Source: Brachybacterium sacelli | Lineage (GTDB): Bacteria > Actinomycetota > Actinomycetes > Actinomycetales > Dermabacteraceae | Reading direction: 5' to 3' | DNA length: 64,000 nt | NCBI RefSeq assembly: GCF_017876545.1 | Contig: NZ_JAGIOD010000002.1 | Coordinates: 992,001 to 1,056,000, forward strand | Shown here: positions 7,725 through 16,300 of the stretch, in pieces | How positions within the stretch are numbered: position 1 is the stretch's first letter | How the letters are laid out: every line of letters begins with the position of its first letter | Translations under genes and position numbers: made by a program | Notes under the pieces: model-generated | What the model was told of the DNA's origin: nothing | The model's input: only the letters and a program-made list of their open reading frames with translations | The model's database searches: none

Positions 7725-8879
7725 TCAGGGTCGGTCCGCCGAACCGGTGCCGTTCATGTCCCCGAAGGCATCGTGCGCGGCGTGCTCGCGCAGGTGGTCG
7801 CCGGTGTAGGGGATTGTGAAGCGGACGAGGCCGTGGCCTGCCGGTTCGATGATCCCGTCACGGATGAGTCGTCGTCGGTACTCGCCGGCGTACTGCGGGA
7901 TGACCCCCAAGCGTTCGGCGATCACTCCGGTGCGGGACGGGCCGTCGTCCTGCGCCATGGCGAGCAGGTACGTGCGATCCACGGGTGACAGCGGGCGCAG
8001 GGCGGGCGTGTGGACGTGTCGTCCGAGTCGACGGCGTGCCGCGTCGATGCCGGCTGCGACGGCCTCCACGGTGACGGGGCCGCCGTCCTTCTGGTTGCGT
8101 ACGGAGTGATAGCCGACGAGCTGGATCATGAACGGGTAGCCCTCGATGGCGTCAGCTGCGCGGTCCAGCGCCTGGGCATCGATCTCGCGGCCGCCGTCGG
8201 CGATCGTCTGTGCGAGCGCGGTGCGCACGTCAGGGCGGTTGACGCGGCCGATGTAGTGGTGGTCGGCCCGACGGAGGAAGGTCGTTCCCTCGTGGTCGAG
8301 GAGCTCCTCGATCGGGGTGGACAGGCCGGCGGCCGCGAAGGCGAACGGTCGCGTTTCTCGTCGGGCGTACTGGACGATCTCCCCGAGCTTGCGCAGCTCC
8401 TCGACATCGGCTGCCTGGATCTCATCGATGGTGAGGACCAGTCCGCGACCTTGCGGGGCGAGGGCGCTGGTGAGCTCGGTGATCTGGGAGCGGAGGGTGG
8501 ATTCGGCCGGGTAGTGGTCGGTCCAGGAGCCACCGGCTCCGACCGGGCCGATCTCCAGGTCGGCCGACTCGAGCTGCATCGATGGTCTGCCGGAGTGCTG
8601 CTGGAGGAGGCGAGGGAGGTGGTCGCGCGTGAGTCGGCCCAGGAGCCCGGAGCTGGAGCTTTCGGTGATGACCAGCCATCCGTCGGTCTCGGCTGCGTGC
8701 CGGTAGGCGTCCAGCAGCACTGTCTTGCCCATGCCTCGCTGCCCGGACAGGAGTACGGTCAGCCCTGAGGGATCCATTGGGTCTCCGAAGGCGTCCTCGA
8801 ACTCGTCGATCAGCTCGTCGCGGCCCACCAGGTGGTGAGGGAAGGATCCGAAGGAGGGGCGGAAGAGGTTCGACGACAT
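7725..8879 (-). CDS. AAA/STAND-like ATPase (archaeal-ATPase type)
   Basis: 384 residues. N-terminal FPHHLVGRDELIDEFEDAF is the entry motif of Orc1/Cdc6- and STAND-like ATPases; Walker A is GQRGMGKT (46-53), Walker B LTIDE (149-153), with a sensor-type AAAGLST near residue 198 and a C-terminal winged-helix region (about 290-370). It resembles single-protein ATPases of mobile elements rather than DnaA or MoxR. A leaderless promoter seems to precede it. It is first in a set of three same-strand genes with the HicA-like fusion and LRV-like protein, so a nucleotide-driven switch controlling an effector is plausible, but not shown. Confidence 0.85.
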   Translation of the reverse strand: MSSNLFRPSFGSFPHHLVGRDELIDEFEDAFGDPMDPSGLTVLLSGQRGMGKTVLLDAYRHAAETDGWLVITESSSSGLLGRLTRDHLPRLLQQHSGRPSMQLESADLEIGPVGAGGSWTDHYPAESTLRSQITELTSALAPQGRGLVLTIDEIQAADVEELRKLGEIVQYARRETRPFAFAAAGLSTPIEELLDHEGTTFLRRADHHYIGRVNRPDVRTALAQTIADGGREIDAQALDRAADAIEGYPFMIQLVGYHSVRNQKDGGPVTVEAVAAGIDAARRRLGRHVHTPALRPLSPVDRTYLLAMAQDDGPSRTGVIAERLGVIPQYAGEYRRRLIRDGIIEPAGHGLVRFTIPYTGDHLREHAAHDAFGDMNGTGSADRP

Positions 8880-8925
8880 GCGCTAAGTATAAAGGAACCA
8901 GGCCAGATAAAAAAGTATCAAAAGG
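8880..8925 (-). promoter_or_regulatory. Promoter/operator of the ATPase operon (leaderless)
   Basis: On the minus strand TATACT (8886-8891) lies 6 nt before the ATG, so transcription would begin at or next to the start codon and give a leaderless mRNA; indeed no ribosome binding site is seen. Two direct repeats AAGTATAAAGG (8885-8895) and AAGTATCAAAAGG (8913-8925), 28 bp apart on the plus strand, look like operator copies. A TTGATA sequence is 24 bp from the -10, too far for a standard -35. Confidence 0.5.
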
Positions 8926-8945
8926 CCCCTGGGGCTATGGGCGCG

Positions 8946-9671
8946 TCACCGAGGTAGGGGTTCGATCAGGCTGGGATCACTGCGGTCGAGCGTGCGGACG
9001 TTGTTGACCTGCCGGTCCACGGGGCGAGTGACCAGCTGGCCGGCGATCGCGGTCGAGACGTCTTCGAGGAGCCCCAGCAGCGGCTCTTTCTGGTCCTTCT
9101 CGAGCTTCCCGGGAGCGAGCCACTCCTCGAGTGCGTCGTCGGTCAGGAAGACCGGCATCCGGTCGTGGACCTCGCCGCCGGCGTCCCGCGCCTCACGGGT
9201 GACGATGGTGAAGGTGATGTCCCAGCTCTCGCCGTCTTCAGCCTTGCGGGCTGCGGTGAGGCCGGCGGCATGCAGCAGGCCCCCATTGGGGTGGTGGATG
9301 AAGTACGGGTCCTTACCGTCGTCAGCAGCGACCCATTCGTAGTAGCCAGTCATCGGTACGACGGCGCGACCGCTCGAGAATGGTCCGCGGAACATCCCGT
9401 TCGTCGCGATCGTCTCCAGGCGTGCGTTGATCGGTCTCGGGCCCTTGTCCTTCGCCCACGAGGGGTGCAGTCCCCATCGTGCGAGCTCGAGAACGCGGTG
9501 CATCTCGCCGTCGTCGTCGACGAACTCGCGCACTACCGGGGCCTTCGTGCGCGGGGCGATGCTGTAGGTCGGCTCCCACTCGGCCGCCCTGTCATCGCTC
9601 GTGGCGGTGTAGGCGTGCAGCAAGCCGGCGCCGTCGTATGACAGTGTGAAGCGTCCGCAAATGGTGGCCAC
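8946..9671 (-). CDS. SRAP-domain DNA-protein crosslink protein (YedK/HMCES family)
   Basis: About 240 residues, full-length SRAP peptidase-like domain: CGRFTL at the N terminus, PINAR(L)E, GYYEW and HDRMPV motifs in order. The family shields abasic sites in single-stranded DNA through a covalent link with Cys2, after removal of Met1. The nearest conventional start (GTG 9671) would put the Cys at position 5 and overlaps the only ribosome binding site (GAGGGGG, 9671-9677). An ATT codon at 9660-9662 is 8 nt from that site and would give Met-Cys-Gly-Arg directly, so initiation at ATT is likely. A decayed relative exists in island 2 (60,482-61,030). Confidence 0.92.
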   Translation of the reverse strand: MATICGRFTLSYDGAGLLHAYTATSDDRAAEWEPTYSIAPRTKAPVVREFVDDDGEMHRVLELARWGLHPSWAKDKGPRPINARLETIATNGMFRGPFSSGRAVVPMTGYYEWVAADDGKDPYFIHHPNGGLLHAAGLTAARKAEDGESWDITFTIVTREARDAGGEVHDRMPVFLTDDALEEWLAPGKLEKDQKEPLLGLLEDVSTAIAGQLVTRPVDRQVNNVRTLDRSDPSLIEPLPR

Positions 9672-9691
9672 CCCCTCGTTGGGATCTCCAC

Positions 9692-10597
9692 CTAGTATGC
9701 CTCGTCGCGCAATGGGCGCCGGGTCCGCACTCGATGCCACGATCGACGCACCGCCAGTCGGAGCGGGATGGTCGAGCGCCGCTGAGCCCGGCGCGCTCGC
9801 ACTGGATCCGGGGCTATCGAGACCAAGTAGTCGAGTGAAGCGGCGACCTTCGCGGAGCTGGTCAGAGCGTAGAACGGGGTGATGGCGTACTCCGGGTACA
9901 CCTTGGAGTATTGGGTCGAGAACAGCCACCCGCTCAATGGCGGTTCGAGCGCCCACGGAGTGGGAATGTCGCCGGTCAGGCGTCCTGTAATACCCGGGCG
10001 GAACGAGCCGGTCCACCGCAGGTCCTCCAGGATTCCCATGCGGCCGAGCAGTCGCATGTGCTCGAGGTACTCTCGTGGACTGCTCACCTCATCGCCGCGA
10101 CTGGGCCAGGTCCGGTTGTCGGCGTAGGACGCGCGCAGGTAGGGAAGATCCAGCGCCTTCGCAACGTGGACCCGGTGTCGTCCGTCCAGTGACACTGCGT
10201 ACGTGGGGCCGTTCGGGCCATCGAAGCGGCGCAAGGAGACGACTCCTATGTGGTCGATCCATTGTCGCGTAGATCCATCCAGCAGCCCGTGGAGGATTTT
10301 GGGGAAGGACTCCGGGTGGTTGTTGACCTCGCCCCACCGTGCTTCGAAGCCGCCTTGGGTGATCTGGTGGACTGGGACCCACGCGGTGATGTGGCGGTGG
10401 TCGGGCGCGGACGCGTAGAACGTGACGTCCGTGTCCACTCGAGCGGGTCGCTGGGCAGCGTTCAGCTCCCGCCAACGGTTCTCGAGCCAGTCCTGGACGC
10501 TGAGCCCGGAGGCATGGACCTCGCGCCGGCGTGCGGATGCGACCCGACGCAGCTCCGTGTACGCCGGGTCGTCAGATGGCCCCTGATCCGATCTCAC
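9692..10597 (-). CDS. ParB/Srx-like domain protein
   Basis: 301 residues from a GTG that overlaps the upstream stop as GTGA. The central part (about 70-160) has the features of ParB-like N-terminal domains: a V-P-V-H-Q-I strand opening, a long helix with GGFEARWGE, and DGRHRVHVAKAL (138-149), equivalent to the G-x-(R/H)R box that binds CTP or nucleic acid in ParB/Noc/Srx folds. The C terminus is basic (RARRAQRRS, RRSWHRVRTRR) and may bind DNA. Not a partition protein in the strict sense, since no parS or ParA is visible. Function unknown. Confidence 0.6.
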   Translation of the reverse strand: MRSDQGPSDDPAYTELRRVASARRREVHASGLSVQDWLENRWRELNAAQRPARVDTDVTFYASAPDHRHITAWVPVHQITQGGFEARWGEVNNHPESFPKILHGLLDGSTRQWIDHIGVVSLRRFDGPNGPTYAVSLDGRHRVHVAKALDLPYLRASYADNRTWPSRGDEVSSPREYLEHMRLLGRMGILEDLRWTGSFRPGITGRLTGDIPTPWALEPPLSGWLFSTQYSKVYPEYAITPFYALTSSAKVAASLDYLVSIAPDPVRARRAQRRSTIPLRLAVRRSWHRVRTRRPLRDEAY

Positions 10598-11157
10598 GGG
10601 GCGAGCGGCAGGACCGCACCACCTGTGCCGACGCGAGCTCGGCGACCGAGCCACCGGGATTCGCCGACAGCCTTGCTGGGCCGAGTGGAGAGGTCGTTCA
10701 GGCGTCGCTCGATGTTGACGGAGATGGAACGGGCGGCGATCTCGCGGCCGCGGCGGTCAGTGCGCAGCGCCACCGGGTCGCCCATCGAGTCGAGCCGGCC
10801 GGTGGCGATGACGAACCCGCGCACGCTGACCAACACCTCGCGTCCGCGATAAGCCGCAGGCAGCCGGTGTGGTCCCTCCACGGCACGGGAGAGCTGTGCG
10901 TCGCTCATGTCCACGACCCGTTGCATGGAGGGGTCGATGTCCAGGCGGATCACGAGGTGTCCAGGGTCGTCAGCGGGCTTGGCGGCGACCTCGCCGCTGG
11001 TGGCCAGGGATCGGACGGCGCCGAGGTCGAGCGTGGGGACGAGTCCGTGGTCGACGAGATGGGCCAGGGACGAGCGGTCGATGCCCGCGATGCGTGCGGC
11101 GAGGGCGACCGGGACCTGCTCCTCGAGGTCGGGCTTCGTGCTGCGAACGATCGGCAT
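10594..11157 (-). CDS. Small HTH-containing hypothetical protein
   Basis: 187 residues from ATG 11157 (an alternative ATG at 11196 would add 13). Neither start has a Shine-Dalgarno. Residues about 10-50 (VPVALAARIAGIDRSSLAHLVDHG) form a MerR/XRE-like helix-turn-helix; the remainder is a mixed alpha/beta domain with RGREVLVSVRGFVIATG. It is translationally coupled to the ParB-like gene (GTGA), so they likely act together. No closer family recognised. Confidence 0.55.
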   Translation of the reverse strand: MPIVRSTKPDLEEQVPVALAARIAGIDRSSLAHLVDHGLVPTLDLGAVRSLATSGEVAAKPADDPGHLVIRLDIDPSMQRVVDMSDAQLSRAVEGPHRLPAAYRGREVLVSVRGFVIATGRLDSMGDPVALRTDRRGREIAARSISVNIERRLNDLSTRPSKAVGESRWLGRRARVGTGGAVLPLAP

Positions 11158-11711
11158 AGCTTGATCATGCCATGCCACCAACGTTCTAGCGAGCATCGCT
11201 CAGTTTTCGCGGTACGCTGAAGATTTGTGTGGAGCGCGTTCAGTGCCCACAGGTACGTCTACAGCGATCACCGACGACAGTGGGGAGCACGAGCTTAGCT
11301 GGGGTTATGTCGTCCATTGTCCGATAACCGCCATTATCGGACATAAGAGCGTCCGATGGTTTTGTGCGACTATGCGATCGGAGCGCTAATCCGGACTGAC
11401 GCCGAAGTTCAATGGATTGGGCAGAGGTGGAGTGATGCGTAGTGCGTGCCCAGCGGGCACGTTCTGGGATCCGGCCACCTTGCCGCCCCTTCCTGCGGTG
11501 CAGACGCTGGTCGCTCAAGTTCGTGCGCGCACCTGGCGGCTCGGGCGCGCTACGGTGAGGTCGGCGTTGACTCGGTGGTCCACACGGTGTCCACGTCGAT
11601 AAGCCATCGCCCCCGAGCTCGATGGACCGAGATCGGGGGCGAGTAGCGAAGTGGAGAGGTCCGGCCGTTACCCGGGCCCTCTTACGAGATCCGTCAAGGA
11701 GGACCAACGCG
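11158..11711. other. Gene-free 550-bp region before the integrase
   Basis: No ORF with a ribosome binding site or convincing codon use on either strand. It contains the dyad at 11,318-11,343, and AAGGAGG at 11,696-11,702 serves the small ORF downstream. It probably holds promoters for the divergent HTH gene and the integrase pair, and perhaps recombination or transfer sites. Confidence 0.4.
11318..11343. promoter_or_regulatory. Resolvase-type dyad (TGTCCGATAA inverted repeat)
   Basis: Perfect inverted repeat TGTCCGATAA - 6 nt - TTATCGGACA. The arm matches the TGTCYGATAA half-site known from Tn3/gamma-delta resolvase res subsites, and the 26-bp total is near the usual 25-28 bp. A further half copy (GTCCGAT) follows at 11,351. 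No serine resolvase gene is in the window, so this could be a relic res site or an operator. Confidence 0.45.
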
Positions 11712-11852
11712 ATGTCAGGCCCACGTTACTGGGGCTACAACTGCATGGGCAAGCACAGCAATGCGACGGTGTCGCGCAAGGACCATGCGGCTGAGGCCGA
11801 CTCCAGAGGATACGCGGATGTGTTCGAGGGTCGGGAAGGTCTGGCCCGATGA
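11712..11852 (+). CDS. 46-residue protein coupled to integrase (candidate directionality factor)
   Basis: ATG 11712 lies 9 nt after AAGGAGG, and the TGA overlaps the integrase ATG (ATGA at 11,849-11,852). The product starts MSGPRYWGYNCMGKHS and is basic and hydrophilic. Small proteins coupled to integrases are often excisionases/recombination directionality factors, but no HTH is evident here, so it could also be just a leader peptide tuning integrase translation. Confidence 0.5.
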   Translation: MSGPRYWGYNCMGKHSNATVSRKDHAAEADSRGYADVFEGREGLAR

Positions 11853-13180
11853 CGCGGCGCAAGACAGCTCCTGGCGACTTCACCAAGATCACTTACTACG
11901 TGCGAACAGATCGAGGGGCGTGGCAGTCAGCAGATCCCTCTGATTCCAGCCTCTCGCGCGCAAAGCGCGGTCGGCAGTGGCGCGCCCGCACCCGGATGGG
12001 TCTAGCCGATGGGACCACGACAAAGCTCTCCCGTTCGGCTACGACGCCCGCTGCGGCCCTGGCCGCGCTCGAGCTCGTGATCGCCGCTGAACGTCGCAGA
12101 ACCTCCGGTCCAGAAGCGTCGGTGCCTACACTCGGCGAACTCGTCGATTGGGCTGTGGTTCGAATCGACGAAGGGCGGGATCCGAGCATCAAATCCTCGA
12201 ACTCGCAGAGAACCTACCTCGGGATTGCATATCGATGGGCTGGCTACTCGCCGTCTGCGGCTGGCGACGATGAGGGTAGAAGGTCACATATCCGGCGGAC
12301 ACGTGAGTACACGTCGCCGATCTATGGGGTCGCAATCGATCGCCTGACTCCGGCCGACCTCGCTGACGAGGTGGAGCGTGTCGAGAACGCCGGCGGTGCC
12401 GGGTCTCTCCCGCAGCTGCGTGCAATCTGGCGCAAGGCCATGGCCCGAGGGATCGCACGGCGACACATCAACTCCGACCCCGCAGCTGGGCTCAAACTCC
12501 CCAGCCGCAACGCCACACGGGGGAAACGGGTGTACAGCAACGGTTCGACGCGGCCTCGAGACAACTCGCTCGCAGGTGAGCATCTTGCCGAGCTGAGACT
12601 CGCCGTGAGGAAGCCGTCGCCGCGGCAGCGCCTCGACGTGTCCGACCTGATCGTCCTCGGCAGTTACACGGGGCTTCGGATCGCAGAAGCAAACTCCCTG
12701 CGATGGGTGGACGTTTACCTTGCGGACGAGGACTCGTATCTGAGCGTCCAGGGCCAGGTGTTCGGCTCCGGCGCTGATCGGAAGTGGGAGCCAAAGCTCA
12801 AGACGGAATCGAGCCAACGGACCGTCCCGCTGCCCCCTGCCGCTGCAGACCTTCTGCGGTTCCGTCAGGCAAATGCGCTCAAGACCCGCTTGGACGGCTC
12901 GGCCACCGGCCCGGGAAGCGACTTCGTGTTCCCGGCCCAGATGGGTGGTGTCCCCGACCTCGCGACCGCGTCGAAGGCGGTGCGCAGGACTCTGGACAGG
13001 GCCGGCTTTCCGTGGGTGACGTTCCATACCCTTCGGCGGACTGTGGAGCGCCAGCTGATGGACGCCGGAGTGGACGCCCGCGTGATCATGGCCGTCATGG
13101 GTCACGACCCGGCCACCTCATGGTCTGCGTACGTTGACCGCAACGTCGATGTGAGCGCAGTGGCAGGCATTATCCGTTGA
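11849..13180 (+). CDS. int: Tyrosine recombinase / integrase of island 1
   Basis: 443 residues. Catalytic residues are all visible: R277 (TGLRIAEA), K318 (KTESSQRTVPL), H393-x-x-R396 (HTLRRT), H419 (MGHDP) and the nucleophile Y428 (AYVDRN). The N-terminal 230 residues hold the arm-binding and core-binding domains. It ends 81 bp from the 3' end of tRNA-Arg(TCT), so it should integrate the element there. Complete, hence the island may still be mobile. Confidence 0.95.
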   Translation: MTRRKTAPGDFTKITYYVRTDRGAWQSADPSDSSLSRAKRGRQWRARTRMGLADGTTTKLSRSATTPAAALAALELVIAAERRRTSGPEASVPTLGELVDWAVVRIDEGRDPSIKSSNSQRTYLGIAYRWAGYSPSAAGDDEGRRSHIRRTREYTSPIYGVAIDRLTPADLADEVERVENAGGAGSLPQLRAIWRKAMARGIARRHINSDPAAGLKLPSRNATRGKRVYSNGSTRPRDNSLAGEHLAELRLAVRKPSPRQRLDVSDLIVLGSYTGLRIAEANSLRWVDVYLADEDSYLSVQGQVFGSGADRKWEPKLKTESSQRTVPLPPAAADLLRFRQANALKTRLDGSATGPGSDFVFPAQMGGVPDLATASKAVRRTLDRAGFPWVTFHTLRRTVERQLMDAGVDARVIMAVMGHDPATSWSAYVDRNVDVSAVAGIIR

Positions 13181-13261
13181 CGCCTCATGTATCTTTTCTC
13201 GCTCTTAACTCGCCCCTCGCCGGTACCGGATGTACCTAATCGGGCGAAAGACCAGGTCAGG

Positions 13262-13334
<73 letters not shown>

Positions 13335-13391
13335 TGACGGCCCCAGAGTCTACCGAGGATCCGCGGCGGCTCCGGACCGGGTACGGGAACC

Positions 13392-16300
13392 TCAGCGCCC
13401 GTGGAAGCGCAGGCTCTTCGGGGACCGGGAGAACCCGGCGCGCTGCAGAGCCTCGACGGCCCGCCGCATCGCCGCGGACTGCTCCGCCTCCGGCGTGGTC
13501 AGGGCGAGGCCGTCGAGCCTTTCGAGGGAGACCCGGCCGAGCCGACCCGCCCCCGCGGCCTCGGCCAGCACGCCGGCGATCTCGTCCTCGACCTCGCGCT
13601 CCTCGGGCGACCACCACAGCAGTGATCGTCCGCCCGATTCGAGGTAGGCGGCCGCTCGTCCGCGGAACAGCACGACGTGGGCGCCGGCGCGTCGCTGCGG
13701 CCTGCTGCCGCCACCGGCCTCCGGCCACGGCAGGACCGCTCCGAAGGGCGAGGCCGGGTCGATCGCGGAGAGCACCACGGGCCGGTCCGGGGACGGAGCA
13801 GTCCGCAGCCGGTCGACGGCGGCGGTCTGGGCGAACTGAGCGGCACCGAGCCCCTCGACGAAGTAGCCGCGCCGCACCGCGCCGGAATCCTCGAGATCGG
13901 CGAGCTCACGGAACACGGAGGACCAGCCGCCCGGTACGCCCTCGCTCGCCACGGCACCCCGCGTGAGCAGACCGTGGCGGTCCACCAGCAGGGCGACGCG
14001 TGCCGCGCGGCGGGCCGACGGATCCACTGCGGGCACCCGCACGGCGCTCCACCGGCCGAGGGCCGCCGGGCCGGTGAGGGAAGCCAGGGCAGAGTCGTCG
14101 GTCTCTGCACGCAGCAGCGAGGCCGACAGCCGCGCCGCGCCGCGCCGGCCGCGCCGGGCCGCCGAGGAACCGGGGCGCCGAGGCGCGGGGGAGGAGCGCG
14201 CGGAGGTGCCGCGACCGGGAAGGGCGGCGAGGGAGTCGGGGGTCGCGAGCCCGGCCAGGGCCAGCTCCTCGAGGGCGTCGGCGACCTGGGGCAGCGGGAG
14301 GGTGCGCTCCTCGCCGCGGCGTCGTCGCACCGCAGCGGCCAGGTCCGACAGCCGCACCTGCCCCACGGCGTCCTCGAGCGCCTCGAGCACCTGGCTCGGC
14401 AGTGAGTCCTCCGCGAGGCTCGCCCGGGCCGCCTCCACGGCGTCGCGGTCGAGACCGAGGGCCAGGGCGTCAGCCAGGTGCAGGCGCACCAGCGGTTCGG
14501 CCGACCCACTGCGGCGCGCGGTCGCCAGCACCTCCCCGCGGCCCAGCGCCTCCTCGAGCTGATGGGAGGCCGACGGGCCCAGGCGCACGGGCAGCAGGTC
14601 CTCGCGCCACACCTCCAGCGGCGCCTCGAGCCCGGTGAGCTGGTCGACGACGTCGGCCAGCGCCTCCGCCGCCTCCGAGGGATCCTCGGCATCGGCCCCG
14701 CCGTGCACCCCCGGCGTCGCGCCGATCCCGTGCCAGTCCACGGTGAAGGCGGTGAAGGTCTCCGGACTCACCGGGGCGATGTCCTGCCGGGCGGCGGCGA
14801 GCGAGACCCGGCGGATGCGGCGCAGTATCCCGGCGTCGACCCATTCCTCGCTCTCGCGACCGGGCAAAAAGGCGCCCTTGGCGAGTACCCGACGCGCCGA
14901 GAGCTCCGCGAGCGCGCCGCGAGCCGTCGCCGGAGGCACCGGCAGGTCCTCGAGCAGTTCCTCGACGGTGAAGGGGCCGCGGGACCGGGCCCAGCGGGCC
15001 ACCACCTGCTCGGCGGCGTCCGGCACCTGCTCCAGGACCTCCGGGGCGAGCGTCGCCTCCGCGCCGTGGGGCAGCACCTGGGCCCCGGCGGCGTCACGCC
15101 ACAGTCCTGTCTCCTCGACCAGCGCGAGATGCTCCTCGTCGTGCCAGCGCAGGGGCATCACCCGGCCGGAGTCCGTGAGCTGATCGATCGCCGTGCGCGC
15201 AGCCAGCGGGTCCACCGCCCCCTCGGTCCGCTCGAAACGCGCCAGCACCTGGGCGGGGCTCAGCGGACCCAGTCGCCGCAGGGCGTCGGCGAGGTCCTCG
15301 GCGCCGCGGATCGCGCGCTCCGGACTCAGCAGCTGCGCATCCGCGCACACCTGCGCGATCGCCTCCGGCATCAGCAGCTCCCGCAGCGACACGGTCCCCA
15401 GCAGCTCCGCGAGCACCGACTGGTCCAGGGTCAGCGCCGCGGTGCGCCGCTCGGCCAGCGGCGCGTCGGCGTCGTAGAGGAACTGCCCCTCGTACCCGAA
15501 CATGACCGCACGCGCGATGGGGCTGGGCTGGTCGACGTCGACCTCGAGGACCTCGACCCGTCCCGCCTCGAGATCCTCGAAGAAGCGGGTCAGGGCGGGC
15601 AGGTCGTACTCGTCCAGCAGGCATTCACGGGCAGCCTCGAGCATCATCGGGAAGTCCGCATGGTCCCGGGCGGCATCCAGCAGGGTCGCGGACCGCTGGC
15701 GCTGCTGCCACAGCGGAGCCCGTGAGGTGGGTACGCGGCGGGGCAGCAGCAGTGCCCGCGCGGAGCACTCCCGGAAACGCGCCGCGAACAGGGCGGAGGA
15801 GCCCACCAGGTGCTGGACTGTCTGCTCGATGACCTCGGAGGAGAACAGCACCAGCCGGGCCGTCGGCGCGGCGGCTCCCTGCGGCAGGCGCAGCACGATG
15901 CCGTCGTCGGAGGCCACGACCTGCACCTGCGAGGCGCCCGACTCCTGCAGCCGGTCGCTGATCGCGAGCGCCCACGGCGCGGTCACCCGCCTTCCCAGGG
16001 CGCAGTGCACCACGATCCGCCAGTCCCCGAGGTCGTCGACGAAGCGTTCGAGAACCAGTCTCGAGGCGCTCGGCACCACACCCGCGGACTGCTCCTGCCG
16101 CTCGAGCAGCAGATGCACCTGCGCGCGGGCGTCATCGTCCAGGCCGAGCTCCAGCAGCCCGCGCTCCCGCTGCGGCAGATCCTGGCCGGCGATCTCCTCC
16201 AGGTACTCCCCGATGGCCCGGCCCAGGGTCGCCGGACGCATCGCCCCGTCGCCGTGCCAGAAGGGGATCCGCCCGGAGAACCCCGGTGCGGGGGAGACGG

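Noticed and set aside
8915..8921. TTGATA as -35 box of the ATPase promoter
   Set aside because: 24 bp from the TATACT -10, beyond the usual 16-19 bp spacing.
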